DNA of 64,000 bases, from the NCBI GenBank assembly GCA_030425395.1, contig JAUIAS010000010.1, forward strand, positions 1 through 64,000, read 5' to 3'. Positions 55,171-63,619 of this stretch are shown in pieces; the stretch's first letter is position 1; each line of letters begins with the position of its first letter. The notes beneath the pieces are model-generated. The model saw only the letters and a list, made by a program, of their open reading frames with translations. It was not told the DNA's origin and made no database searches. The stretch is from Alphaproteobacteria bacterium. GTDB taxonomy: Bacteria; Pseudomonadota; Alphaproteobacteria; Rhodobacterales; Rhodobacteraceae. The translations under genes and the position numbers were made by a program.

Positions 55171-56820
55171 TCAGGCCGCCAACAGGGCGCGCGCGGCGGC
55201 GCGGGCTTCTTCCGTGATCGTGTCTCCGGCCAGCATCCGGGCTATTTCGTCGATCCGTTCGCCGTCGCCCAATGGCGACACTTTGGACAGGGTCATCCCG
55301 TCCACGACCTGTTTGGCAACCTGCCAATGATGGGCGCCGCGCGCGGCCACCTGTGGCGAGTGGGTGACCACCAGAACCTGCCCCGACGCCGCCAGCCCGG
55401 CCAACCTGCGGCCGACTGCATCCGCAGTTGCTCCGCCTACGCCACGATCGATTTCGTCAAAGATCATCGTGACCCCCTGCGCCCGGCCATGCAGACATAC
55501 CTTGAGGGCGAGAAGAAAGCGGCTCAATTCGCCACCTGACGCGATCTTGTTCAGCGGGCCAGAGGGCGCACCGGGGTTGGTTGCCACGCTGAAAGCGACC
55601 GTATCGACCCCGTCGGGACCGGGATCACCGGCGCTGATCTGGGTGGCAAAAACAGCGCGTTCCATGCGCAGCGGCGCGAGTTCAGCCATCACCGCGGCGT
55701 CCAGCCGGGCAGCGGCCTCCCGTCGCGAGGCGGTCAAGGTCTCTGTCGCGTTGTCATAGGCCTTTTGCGCGGCTCCCAGCGCCGCGCGACATTCCGCCAG
55801 ATCGGCGTCGCCGGCATCCAACGCACCCAAGCGGGTGCGCAGGTCATCCGCCAGATCAGCCAATGCGTCGGGTTCCACCGAATGCTTGCGCGCCAGCGCG
55901 CGGATCGCAAAAAGCCGCTCTTCGGTCTGTTCCAGTTGCAAAGGGTCAAACTCCAGCCCCTCAAGGCAACGCTCCACGCCACTCGTCGCCTCTCCAAGTT
56001 CAACAAGCGCGCGCGACAGGGCCGCGATCGGATCATCAAGCCCGCCGTCGGCTTTGTCGGCCACGCTTTCAAGCCAGCGCGACGCGTCGCTCATCGCCGT
56101 TTCAGCCCCATCGCTGCCGATCAGCGACAGCGCCCGTGCGACATCATCACGGATACGCGCGGCCCCCTGCATACGCCTGCGTTCGACATCAAGCATCGCG
56201 TCCTCACCGGGTTGTGGATCAAGAGCGTCGAGTTCCTGAACCGCGTGACGCAGAAAGTCTTCTTCCGCCCGCATCGCATCAAGGGCCGCTTGGCGTTCTT
56301 CGAGCGTGCGTCGGGCCACAGCCAGATCGCGCCACGCTGCCCGAACATGATCGGACAGCGCGTCATGGGCCGCGAAATCATCAAGAATGGCGCGGTGTCC
56401 GCGTGGGTTCAGCAAACCGCGATCGTCGTGTTGGCCGTGCAATTCAACAAGGCTTTCCGAAAGGGCCCGCAACACCTCGCCGCTGGTGCGGCGGTCGTTC
56501 ACCCAGGCTGTCTTGCGCCCATCCGCGGTGTTGACCCGGCGAAGGATCAGATCGTCTTCTTCTGGAAGGCCTGCGTCCCGCAGGACCGCACGTGCCGGAT
56601 GATCTTCCGTGATGTCGAAAACGGCGGTAACTTCGCCCTGTTTGGCACCCTGACGTACCAGTTCCGCCCGCCCACGCCAGCCCAGAACAAAGCCAAGACT
56701 GTCGAGCAGGATGGATTTACCCGCGCCGGTTTCACCGGTCAGAACATTGAGCCCCGGCTGAAAGGCAAGTTCCAGCCGGTCAATGATCAGCATATCACGA
56801 ATATCGAGTGCGCGCAGCAT
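55171..56820 (-). CDS. recN: DNA repair protein RecN
   Basis: A 549-residue SMC-like ATPase that acts in double-strand-break repair. Walker A GETGAGKS is at the N-terminus (LRALDIRDMLIIDRLELAFQPGLNVLTGETGAGKS), a coiled-coil middle runs ~150-370, and the C-terminal lobe has LNKIASGGELSRFLLALK and MIFDEIDRGVGGATADAVGRRL. The frame also allows a GTG at 56823, one codon ahead of the chosen ATG. It lies downstream of bamD, 39 bases away, and is probably co-transcribed. Confidence 0.97.
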   Translation of the reverse strand: MLRALDIRDMLIIDRLELAFQPGLNVLTGETGAGKSILLDSLGFVLGWRGRAELVRQGAKQGEVTAVFDITEDHPARAVLRDAGLPEEDDLILRRVNTADGRKTAWVNDRRTSGEVLRALSESLVELHGQHDDRGLLNPRGHRAILDDFAAHDALSDHVRAAWRDLAVARRTLEERQAALDAMRAEEDFLRHAVQELDALDPQPGEDAMLDVERRRMQGAARIRDDVARALSLIGSDGAETAMSDASRWLESVADKADGGLDDPIAALSRALVELGEATSGVERCLEGLEFDPLQLEQTEERLFAIRALARKHSVEPDALADLADDLRTRLGALDAGDADLAECRAALGAAQKAYDNATETLTASRREAAARLDAAVMAELAPLRMERAVFATQISAGDPGPDGVDTVAFSVATNPGAPSGPLNKIASGGELSRFLLALKVCLHGRAQGVTMIFDEIDRGVGGATADAVGRRLAGLAASGQVLVVTHSPQVAARGAHHWQVAKQVVDGMTLSKVSPLGDGERIDEIARMLAGDTITEEARAAARALLAA

Positions 56821-56859
56821 CACAACCGTCCGAATGGCGGGGCGACGCCCCGCCCGCCA

Positions 56860-57720
56860 TTATAGCCACTCGCCTTTGATCGACTGACGGTAAATGGCCG
56901 AAAGCCAGTTATTTCCGCGCAATTTGGGTTCAAGCCCGCGCCCCGTCAGCAAGCGATAGCTGTCTTCGTACCAATCGGTTCCGCGATAGTTGTGACCCAG
57001 AATCGCCCCGGCTGTCTGGGCCTCGTCGGTCAGACCAAGCGACAGGTAGGATTCCACCAGTCGATGCAGCGCCTCTGGTGTGTGCGACGTGGTCTGGAAA
57101 TCCTCGACCACCACGCGGAAACGATTGATCGCTGCGGTGAAATGATCACGACGCAAGTAATAGCGCCCCACTTCCATTTCCTTGCCCGCAAGGTGATCGA
57201 AAGCGAGATCGAATTTCAGGATCGCGCTGTTTGCATATTCGCTGTCGGGATATCGTTCAATCACCGCGCGCAGCGATTGCAGCGCCTCGAATGTCAGGCC
57301 CTGATCGCGACCGACATCGTCGATCTGATCATAATAGCTAAGCGCCAAAAGATAGGCCGCATACGGCGCGTCTTCGTCGGTGGGGTAGAAATCAAGGAAT
57401 CGCTGAGCTGCGGCGCGGCTGTTCTGATATTCCCCGATCTTGTGGTTTACAAAGGCCTGCATGATCAACGCACGCTTGGCCCAGCTTGAATAGGGATAAA
57501 GCCGTTCCACTTCAGAGAAGTAGAATACCGCGTCCGAATGCCGTTTGCGGCTCAGATCGTGTTCCGCCCGCTCAAAAATCTGCTCGGGGGGAAACCGTTC
57601 AAGCGCTTCTGTCCGGTCTGCTGCCGTGCCGCCGAAAAGACTGCCACCGCTACACCCGGAAAGAACCGCAGTCACTGCCAACACCGCCAGTACGCGGACC
57701 CGCGAATTCACGCCGTTCAT
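56860..57720 (-). CDS. bamD: Outer membrane assembly lipoprotein BamD
   Basis: A 286-residue lipoprotein with lipobox VLSGC at residues ~19-23, followed by about five TPR units (AEHDLSRKRHSDAVFYFSEVERLYPYSSWAKRALI, and SRAAAQRFLDFYPTDEDAPYAAYLLALSYYDQ). BamD is an essential part of the BAM complex that inserts outer-membrane beta-barrels. The lpxC-bamD-recN order is typical for alphaproteobacteria. Confidence 0.96.
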   Translation of the reverse strand: MNGVNSRVRVLAVLAVTAVLSGCSGGSLFGGTAADRTEALERFPPEQIFERAEHDLSRKRHSDAVFYFSEVERLYPYSSWAKRALIMQAFVNHKIGEYQNSRAAAQRFLDFYPTDEDAPYAAYLLALSYYDQIDDVGRDQGLTFEALQSLRAVIERYPDSEYANSAILKFDLAFDHLAGKEMEVGRYYLRRDHFTAAINRFRVVVEDFQTTSHTPEALHRLVESYLSLGLTDEAQTAGAILGHNYRGTDWYEDSYRLLTGRGLEPKLRGNNWLSAIYRQSIKGEWL

Positions 57721-57806
57721 GCCTGTTCACCTTCCCCCGTTCCAGCCGGATCGCCCCGGCTCGTCATGGGTGTAGCACAATAAATTTCCATGCAAAACGC
57801 ATTAAC

Positions 57807-57830
57807 GCATTTCCGCTGCGGCGGAAATGC
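57807..57830 (-). terminator. Perfect hairpin between lpxC and bamD
   Basis: GCATTTCCGC / GCGGAAATGC, a perfect ten-pair stem with a four-base loop, starts eight bases beyond the lpxC stop. On the minus strand it is followed by GTTAATGCGTTTTGC, so it is a reasonable terminator or processing hairpin. Confidence 0.6.
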
Positions 57831-57837
57831 ACTGTCG

Positions 57838-58785
57838 TCACGCAACGCGAGGAATCTCGCCCCGGTGCAGACCGAAACCGGGCAGATTTGCCATGGTGGT
57901 GTCGTCACATGTGACCATCCGCGCGGCACCCGGCGTTGCAAACAATTTCCGCAGCAACGCGTTTGTCATCGAATGTCCGGCCCGGATCCCGGTGTAATGA
58001 CCCAGAACCGGCCCACCGGCCAACGCCAGATCCCCCAACGCATCCAGCATCTTGTGGCGCACGGGTTCATCCGCATGGCGCAGACCACCGGGACACAGGA
58101 CATTGTCACCATCAAATACCACTGCGTTCACACCGGGTTCGCCGCCAAGACCCAGCCCATTGCGCCGCATCATGTCCACATCAGCCTGACGGCAGAACGT
58201 GCGGCTGTCGCAAAGTTCCCGTGCAAAGGTGCCGTTGTTCATGACCAGCGATTTGTCCTGGCGACCGATGGCGGCATCGACAAAATCAATATGGAAATCA
58301 ATCCGCATCACATCCGACGGCGACAGTGTCGCCCGCGATTGGCCATCTTCGACAGTGACAGGTTTGAGAACACGAATGGCGCGAACCGGTGCGGACAGCT
58401 TGCGCAGCCCGGTGCGCGTCAACCCATCCATAAACGGAAGCGCCGAACCATCCAGGATCGGCACCTCTTCTGCATCTATGTCGATCAGGGCGTTCTGGAT
58501 CCCACATCCCGCCAGCGCCGCCATAAGGTGTTCCACCGTGGAAACGGCCACACCCGACGCATTCACCAGCCGGGTGCACAACGGGGTCTGTTCAACCACA
58601 TGCCACAACGCGGGCACCATCGGATCGCGGTCGGTCACATCGGTGCGGCGGAACCAGATGCCAGTTTCGGCGGATGCCGGGTGAACGACAATGCGCACCG
58701 GCTTGCCGGAGTGAAGCCCGACGCCTTGGAACACTGTCTGTGCCTTGACTGTATGTTGCACGAATTCGTCCCCCGGGATTGCCAT
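57838..58785 (-). CDS. lpxC: UDP-3-O-acyl-N-acetylglucosamine deacetylase LpxC
   Basis: A 315-residue zinc deacetylase, the committed step of lipid A synthesis. It begins VQHTVKAQTVFQGVGLHSGKPV. Zinc ligands are visible: His in VSTVEHLMAALAGCGIQNALI, and His/Asp in HKMLDALGDLALAG. The catalytic Glu precedes the first His, and DGSALPF follows. The ATG at 58785 is a few residues ahead of the usual start; an in-frame extension to 58899 has no family match. Confidence 0.96.
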   Translation of the reverse strand: MAIPGDEFVQHTVKAQTVFQGVGLHSGKPVRIVVHPASAETGIWFRRTDVTDRDPMVPALWHVVEQTPLCTRLVNASGVAVSTVEHLMAALAGCGIQNALIDIDAEEVPILDGSALPFMDGLTRTGLRKLSAPVRAIRVLKPVTVEDGQSRATLSPSDVMRIDFHIDFVDAAIGRQDKSLVMNNGTFARELCDSRTFCRQADVDMMRRNGLGLGGEPGVNAVVFDGDNVLCPGGLRHADEPVRHKMLDALGDLALAGGPVLGHYTGIRAGHSMTNALLRKLFATPGAARMVTCDDTTMANLPGFGLHRGEIPRVA

Positions 58786-58929
58786 GCAACAGATCGAACC
58801 GTTGCTTTGTGCACTTTCGTGCCTAGTGGGGGTGGCCCCAAGGCTCAACTCAATCTTTGCAACCGACTGAAACACAATTGAAACAAATCGGCAAAACACT
58901 GCTTAGATCCCAATAAGCATCTGTTTTTA

Positions 58930-58960
58930 AAACGAAAATGGCCGCCTTTCGGCGACCATC
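58930..58960 (-). terminator. Intrinsic terminator of ftsZ
   Basis: On the minus strand ATGGTCGCC pairs with GGCGGCCAT (one G-U pair) around GAAA and runs into TTTTCGTTTT, 24 bases after the ftsZ stop. It suggests that ftsZ is not obligatorily co-transcribed with lpxC. Confidence 0.75.
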
Positions 58961-58982
58961 TCCACGAGGAAAGTGAGGTGCC

Positions 58983-60599
58983 TTAGTTGGCCTGACGGCG
59001 CAAGAAGGCGGGAATCTCGATTTTTTCCTGATCCGGATCTTCTTCGTTCTGATGCTGTGGAGCCGCGCCACCGGCACCGCCGCGCATCATTGGCTGCTGG
59101 CGCGCGGCTGCTTTGGGGGTGTCGCTGGCATGTCCTGTCATCCGCCCGATCAAAGACCCAAAACGCGATTTAGGTTGTGCGCTGTCGTCGGCAACGGCCT
59201 GAGGCTCAGCGGCCCGATGACCGTTTGGCTTGGCCTGTGTCGCCGCTATGTTGCGCAGACGCGCCAAAGTGTCATCGGATGGCGTGCCCGGCAGCGGGGC
59301 CTTGGGGGCCACGAATGCCCTTTCGCTTTCCAGCGCGTCACGGGCCTCGTCTTCGGGGGTCACTGGCGTATAGGCAGGGGGCGGCAGACCGTCATCACCA
59401 ACCTGTTCTTCTTCGAAGAGATCCTCACCCAGATCGGACGCGGCCATCTGTTCAACCTCGGCGGTGTCAAACAGGCTTGGCTCTTCTGCGGCTTCGCTGG
59501 TGAATTCGATCTCGGACACCACGAATTCGTCTGCGTCTTCAACCTGCGGCGCGGGTGTGTGCTCGACCGAAACGGTCTGGGTCAGCGGTGCAGACATCTT
59601 GCGACGTGGCACCGGCATGTCGAGGTTGACATCGGACGCATCAATTCCCGTCGCCACAACGGACACGCGCATGGTGCCTTCCATGTTGGTATCGAGGGTG
59701 GAACCCACGATGATGTTGGCTTCGGGATCCACCTCTTCCCGGATGCGATTGGCGGCTTCGTCCAATTCGAACAGGGTCAGATCGTGGCTACCGGTGATGT
59801 TGATCAGAACACCGCGCGCGCCTCTGAGGCTGATTTCATCCAGAAGCGGATTGGCGATGGCCTTTTCGGCGGCCTGAATCGCGCGATCTTCACCTTCGGC
59901 TTCGCCGGTGCCCATCATTGCCTTGCCCATCTCGTCCATGACGGCGCGCACGTCGGCAAAGTCGAGGTTGATCAGACCGGGACGGACCATCAGATCGGTC
60001 ACCCCCTTGACGCCCTGATACAGAACATCATCCGCCATCGAGAACGCTTCGGTAAAGGTGGTGCGCTCATTGGCGAGCCGGAAAAGATTCTGGTTCGGAA
60101 TGATGATCAGCGTGTCCACAACCTTTTGCAGTGCCTCAACACCGTCCTCGGCCTGGCGCATCCGCTTGCCGCCTTCGAACTGGAACGGCTTGGTCACGAC
60201 GCCAACGGTCAGAACACCCAGCTCGCGTGCGGCTTGGGCGATGATCGGTGCGGCCCCTGTTCCAGTGCCGCCGCCCATCCCGGCGGTGATAAAGCACATG
60301 TGCGCGCCCGCAAGATGATCAACGATCTGTTCAATGCTTTCCTCGGCCGCAGCTGCGCCCACGGTTGCGCGCGCCCCGGCACCCAATCCTTCTGTCACCT
60401 TGACGCCCAACTGAATCTTGGACGGGGCCGAGCTTTGCTGGAGCGCCTGCGCGTCGGTATTGGCGACGACGAAATCGACCCCCTCCAGCGCCTTGGCGAT
60501 CATATTGTTCACAGCGTTGCCACCTGCACCACCGACACCGAACACGGTGATACGGGGTTTCAGATCATCCTGTCCGGGCATCGAAAGGTTCAATGTCAT
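58983..60599 (-). CDS. ftsZ: Cell division GTPase FtsZ
   Basis: A 538-residue FtsZ. The GTPase domain has [17 protein letters not shown] and the tubulin signature GGGTGTG at 109-115, then synergy residues ([11 protein letters not shown]). It is followed by a long (~200-residue) disordered acidic linker and the conserved C-terminal peptide [13 protein letters not shown] that binds FtsA and other partners. The long linker is normal for alphaproteobacteria. The ATG at 60599 begins the family start MTLNLSMP. Unlike the usual order, the gene is not adjacent to ftsA: two opposite-strand genes lie between them. Confidence 0.97.
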   Translation of the reverse strand: MTLNLSMPGQDDLKPRITVFGVGGAGGNAVNNMIAKALEGVDFVVANTDAQALQQSSAPSKIQLGVKVTEGLGAGARATVGAAAAEESIEQIVDHLAGAHMCFITAGMGGGTGTGAAPIIAQAARELGVLTVGVVTKPFQFEGGKRMRQAEDGVEALQKVVDTLIIIPNQNLFRLANERTTFTEAFSMADDVLYQGVKGVTDLMVRPGLINLDFADVRAVMDEMGKAMMGTGEAEGEDRAIQAAEKAIANPLLDEISLRGARGVLINITGSHDLTLFELDEAANRIREEVDPEANIIVGSTLDTNMEGTMRVSVVATGIDASDVNLDMPVPRRKMSAPLTQTVSVEHTPAPQVEDADEFVVSEIEFTSEAAEEPSLFDTAEVEQMAASDLGEDLFEEEQVGDDGLPPPAYTPVTPEDEARDALESERAFVAPKAPLPGTPSDDTLARLRNIAATQAKPNGHRAAEPQAVADDSAQPKSRFGSLIGRMTGHASDTPKAAARQQPMMRGGAGGAAPQHQNEEDPDQEKIEIPAFLRRQAN

Positions 60600-60649
60600 G
60601 TCGTAATCCGCCTGTGTTTCCCCGCACTCGCGGGTGATTTTTCTGCCTA

Positions 60650-60775
60650 TTATCCACAAGTTTATCGTTTCACGGCGGTTTCGTCACCCAAAAAACGAAG
60701 GAAATCCCCAAGATATGGGCAATTTTTCGCACGAATCCGCGCGATTTCCGCGGCTGGCGCAGATATTGTGGATTG
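60650..60775. promoter_or_regulatory. DnaA-box sites in the ftsZ promoter region
   Basis: The 426-base gap 60600-61025 is divergent between ftsZ and the LysM-peptidase gene and must hold both promoters. TTATCCACA at 60650-60658, a consensus DnaA box, lies about 50 bases before the ftsZ start. TGTGGATTG at 60767-60775 is a weaker inverse match (7 of 9). I see no gene in the gap; 60950-61020 is AT-rich. DnaA control of ftsZ is known in Caulobacter. Confidence 0.5.
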
Positions 60776-61025
60776 GACCCACGGCACACACACAAGCCGA
60801 ACGGCACGACAGGCAAGCCATCGTGTCGGTTTCTCAAATTCGGGGGCCTGCTCGGCCGGATGCGGGCAACCTCTTTCCGGGTCAGCTCCTGCGCCTAGCC
60901 TAGCATCGCCCACAGAGATTGTTAATCGTTTTTTGCGTTCCGCCCGGCCTGTGCTAGAATTTTAGGAACATTATTCATTTCCGACCAAATTTTTCATTAT
61001 TTTAAGCACATGATTGGAAACAGAT

Positions 61026-61874
61026 ATGGCCAAACAGGTTGTTCATACCGTCAAGAAAGGTGAAACGCTTGGCAAGATTGCCAAGAAATATGGCGCGAAG
61101 GATTGGAAGTATATCTACAGCGATCCCGCCAACGCCAAGTTCCGCAAGACCCGCCCCGATCCCAACGCGATCGAACCCCGTGACAAGATCGTCATCCCCC
61201 CGACCAAGGCGATGGTCCAAGGCAAATACGCCAAGGACATGCCGCGCATGTCAATTTCTATCGACGCGGACAAGGAATTGGTCTTTGTTCAGCAGAAATG
61301 GGCCTACACTTGGGTGGAAAAACCGGGCGTCAGCAAATGGACGTCAAAGGAAAAGAAAGATTTCCACAACGCAGCCGACAAGGCGATCTGGGCCCGCTGG
61401 AGCGGTAAATTCAAACTTACAGTTTCCGGGGCCTCGGATTTTGCCCGCGCCTACAAGGACACGGTGTTCAAGGTCAATTTCGACATCAAATATGTCTCTT
61501 CGGGCGGCCATTGGACCGTCACCGTGACAAAGGTGCCGAAAGGATCGAAATCGCCCACCTCAAGCGTCGATTGGAACGGCCAGAAGATCAAGCTTGATAG
61601 CGAAGATACCAAACTCAAGGATTTGCAGGGCACCGGCAAGAAGGACGATAAACAATCCCCCTTTGCCCATGAATTCGGGCATGCGGTTGGCAACTCCAAG
61701 CACGGACCCGCCGCGCATGGTGATGAATACAAGGCCGGGCACGCCAATTTCGCGGACAAGGAAAGCATGATGAACATCGGCAACACGCTCAAGAAGCGCC
61801 ATGCCGATCATCTCATTCTCGAACTCAACAAAATGATCAAGGACACCACATGGACGGTCAAAAGCGTCGGATGA
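61026..61874 (+). CDS. LysM-domain zinc metallopeptidase-like protein
   Basis: A 282-residue protein with no signal peptide. An N-terminal LysM domain (HTVKKGETLGKIAKKYGAKDW, NAIEPRDKIVIPP, residues ~7-60) is followed by a Lys/Trp-rich middle and a metallopeptidase site HEFGHAVG at 215-222. His226 is a possible third ligand and SMMN at 247-250 a possible Met-turn, together like a metzincin. The ATG at 61026 is chosen over a TTG at 61014. Its stop overlaps the next gene (ATGA). It lies in reverse orientation between ftsZ and ftsA, which are normally neighbours. LysM suggests peptidoglycan binding; export route and substrate are unknown. Confidence 0.78.
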   Translation: MAKQVVHTVKKGETLGKIAKKYGAKDWKYIYSDPANAKFRKTRPDPNAIEPRDKIVIPPTKAMVQGKYAKDMPRMSISIDADKELVFVQQKWAYTWVEKPGVSKWTSKEKKDFHNAADKAIWARWSGKFKLTVSGASDFARAYKDTVFKVNFDIKYVSSGGHWTVTVTKVPKGSKSPTSSVDWNGQKIKLDSEDTKLKDLQGTGKKDDKQSPFAHEFGHAVGNSKHGPAAHGDEYKAGHANFADKESMMNIGNTLKKRHADHLILELNKMIKDTTWTVKSVG

Positions 61875-62242
61875 TCCGCCGGCTTGTCTGCTACGCCCTT
61901 CTGGGCCTGACACCCGTTCTTGTCGTGACCACCGCAAAGGAGATTTCCGCCATGTCCGCCATTCAGGACACCGACCCCACCAGCCTGACCTGGACCACGG
62001 CGCGCGGCCGGATGGGCGCGCCTTCGGAAACCGAGGATTTTCCGCTGATGCCGGAACTGCCCGAGTTCCGCAACGCTCTGCCCGATCTGGCCGGACCGGA
62101 TGCAGTCGCATCCCGCGAAATCGTGCGCGAGGCAACGTGGCCGATCAGCGATACGCACAACCGGACGATCTGGTTTCAAAACCGCAACGATGCATGGGTT
62201 TACCTGCATCACTTCGACTGGAAGAACGATTTGGAATTCTAA
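61871..62242 (+). CDS. Small membrane-anchored or secreted partner protein
   Basis: A 123-residue protein with an N-terminal hydrophobic signal or anchor (MIRRLVCYALLGLTPVLVVT). The rest is acidic and aromatic, ending TIWFQNRNDAWVYLHHFDWK, then NDLEF. I do not recognise a family. Its ATG overlaps the stop of the LysM peptidase by four bases, so the two are translated together; an in-frame ATG at 61850 would overlap more. The pairing of a wall-binding enzyme with a small exported protein is reminiscent of effector-immunity pairs, which is inference. It is convergent with ftsA, 37 bases away. Confidence 0.65.
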   Translation: MIRRLVCYALLGLTPVLVVTTAKEISAMSAIQDTDPTSLTWTTARGRMGAPSETEDFPLMPELPEFRNALPDLAGPDAVASREIVREATWPISDTHNRTIWFQNRNDAWVYLHHFDWKNDLEF

Positions 62243-62279
62243 CTCGGGCTTGCGCGGCGCGCACCTGCGCGCCCGCGCC

Positions 62280-63617
62280 TTACCAATTTTCCCGGAACCA
62301 ACGCACCGCACGCCGCAAGGACCGCGCAGGATAGCTATCCACCGGCATTTCGAAGTCCCACCATTCGTCCTGCGGATGCGCTGCAAACAGCGCCAGCCCA
62401 ACAGCAGAAGCAAACGCCGGCCCGGTAACCGCTTGCGGCAAACCATGCACCCGCAGCGGACGGCCCAGCCGCACCTGCTGACCCAGAATGCGACTGGCCA
62501 GCAGGTCCAGACCCGGTATCTGGCTCGCTCCACCGGTAAGCACAATCTGCTGCGAAGGCAGGTATTCAAAGCCCGCCGCATCCAGACGCGCGCGCACCTC
62601 TTCCAGGATTTCCTCGACGCGCGGTCGCATGATCCCGATCAGTTCGGCCCGGCTGACGGTGCGCCGATCCAGTTCCCAATCGCCGGTCTCTCCGCCGATT
62701 TCGATCATGTCGCGATCATCTATCCCGGTGGCATGAACACCGCCATAAAACGTCTTGATCCGTTCGGCGGTGGCCATCGGCACACCCAGGCCCATGGAAA
62801 TATCGCCAGTGACATGATCCCCGCCCATCCGGACACTGTCGGCATAAATCATGTGCTTTTTCATAAAGATCGACACGCCGGTTGATCCACCGCCCATATC
62901 GACACAAGCCGCGCCAAGTTCCTGTTCATCCTCGACCATCGCAGAAATCCCCGCCACATAGGCGGATGATGCGATCCCGGCCAATTCCAGATCGCAACGT
63001 TTCACGCAATGAACAAGGTTCTGGATAGCTGCGGCTTCGACGGTCAGCATATGCATATCAACGGTCAGGGACTGGCCGATCTGGCCGCGCGGATCGCTCA
63101 GACCCGATCTGTGATCGAGAGCAAAGTTGACCGGCTGCGCGTGCAGCACTTCGCGGCCAGCGCCATATTCGGGCACCTCGCACGCAGCCAGAACCCGCGC
63201 GATATCCTGTTCGCTGACGGTCTGCCCATTTGTTTCGATCTGTGCATCCAGCCCATAGGATCGCGGGCGCGCCCCGGAAAAGGATGCAATCACATGATCG
63301 ACGCGCACATTGGCCATCTTTTGTGCGGCCTGCACCGCCGTGCGAATGGCCCGTTCGGTTTCCTGCATGGCTGTGATTTCGCCGAATTGCACACCACGCG
63401 ACCGCGTCGTCGCGGCCCCCACGACCCGAAACCCGGATTGTCCCGCCAGCGATCCGATTTCGCCATCCTCGCCGCTGGGGGTGCTGCCATCGAAACGCAA
63501 CACAAGACACGCGGTCTTGGAACTGCCCACATCAAGGATCGCCACGACCCCACGCTGCAAAGCCTGCTTGCGCATCTGCCGCATTGCGCGCTGCGCCTGA
63601 TACAAATCAGCCATCAT
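62280..63617 (-). CDS. ftsA: Cell division protein FtsA
   Basis: A 445-residue actin-like ATPase that tethers FtsZ to the membrane. Landmarks: RGVVAILDVGSSKTACLVLRFDG (phosphate 1), the 1C-domain region, AACVDMGGGSTGVSIFMKKHMIYADSVRMGGDHVTGDISMGLG (phosphate 2), IVLTGGASQIPGLDLLASRILG, and the C-terminal amphipathic helix RRAVRWFRENW. The start at 63617 is two bases after the ftsQ stop (TGA-CG-ATG), so ftsQ and ftsA are coupled. Confidence 0.97.
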   Translation of the reverse strand: MMADLYQAQRAMRQMRKQALQRGVVAILDVGSSKTACLVLRFDGSTPSGEDGEIGSLAGQSGFRVVGAATTRSRGVQFGEITAMQETERAIRTAVQAAQKMANVRVDHVIASFSGARPRSYGLDAQIETNGQTVSEQDIARVLAACEVPEYGAGREVLHAQPVNFALDHRSGLSDPRGQIGQSLTVDMHMLTVEAAAIQNLVHCVKRCDLELAGIASSAYVAGISAMVEDEQELGAACVDMGGGSTGVSIFMKKHMIYADSVRMGGDHVTGDISMGLGVPMATAERIKTFYGGVHATGIDDRDMIEIGGETGDWELDRRTVSRAELIGIMRPRVEEILEEVRARLDAAGFEYLPSQQIVLTGGASQIPGLDLLASRILGQQVRLGRPLRVHGLPQAVTGPAFASAVGLALFAAHPQDEWWDFEMPVDSYPARSLRRAVRWFRENW

Positions 63618-63619
63618 CG

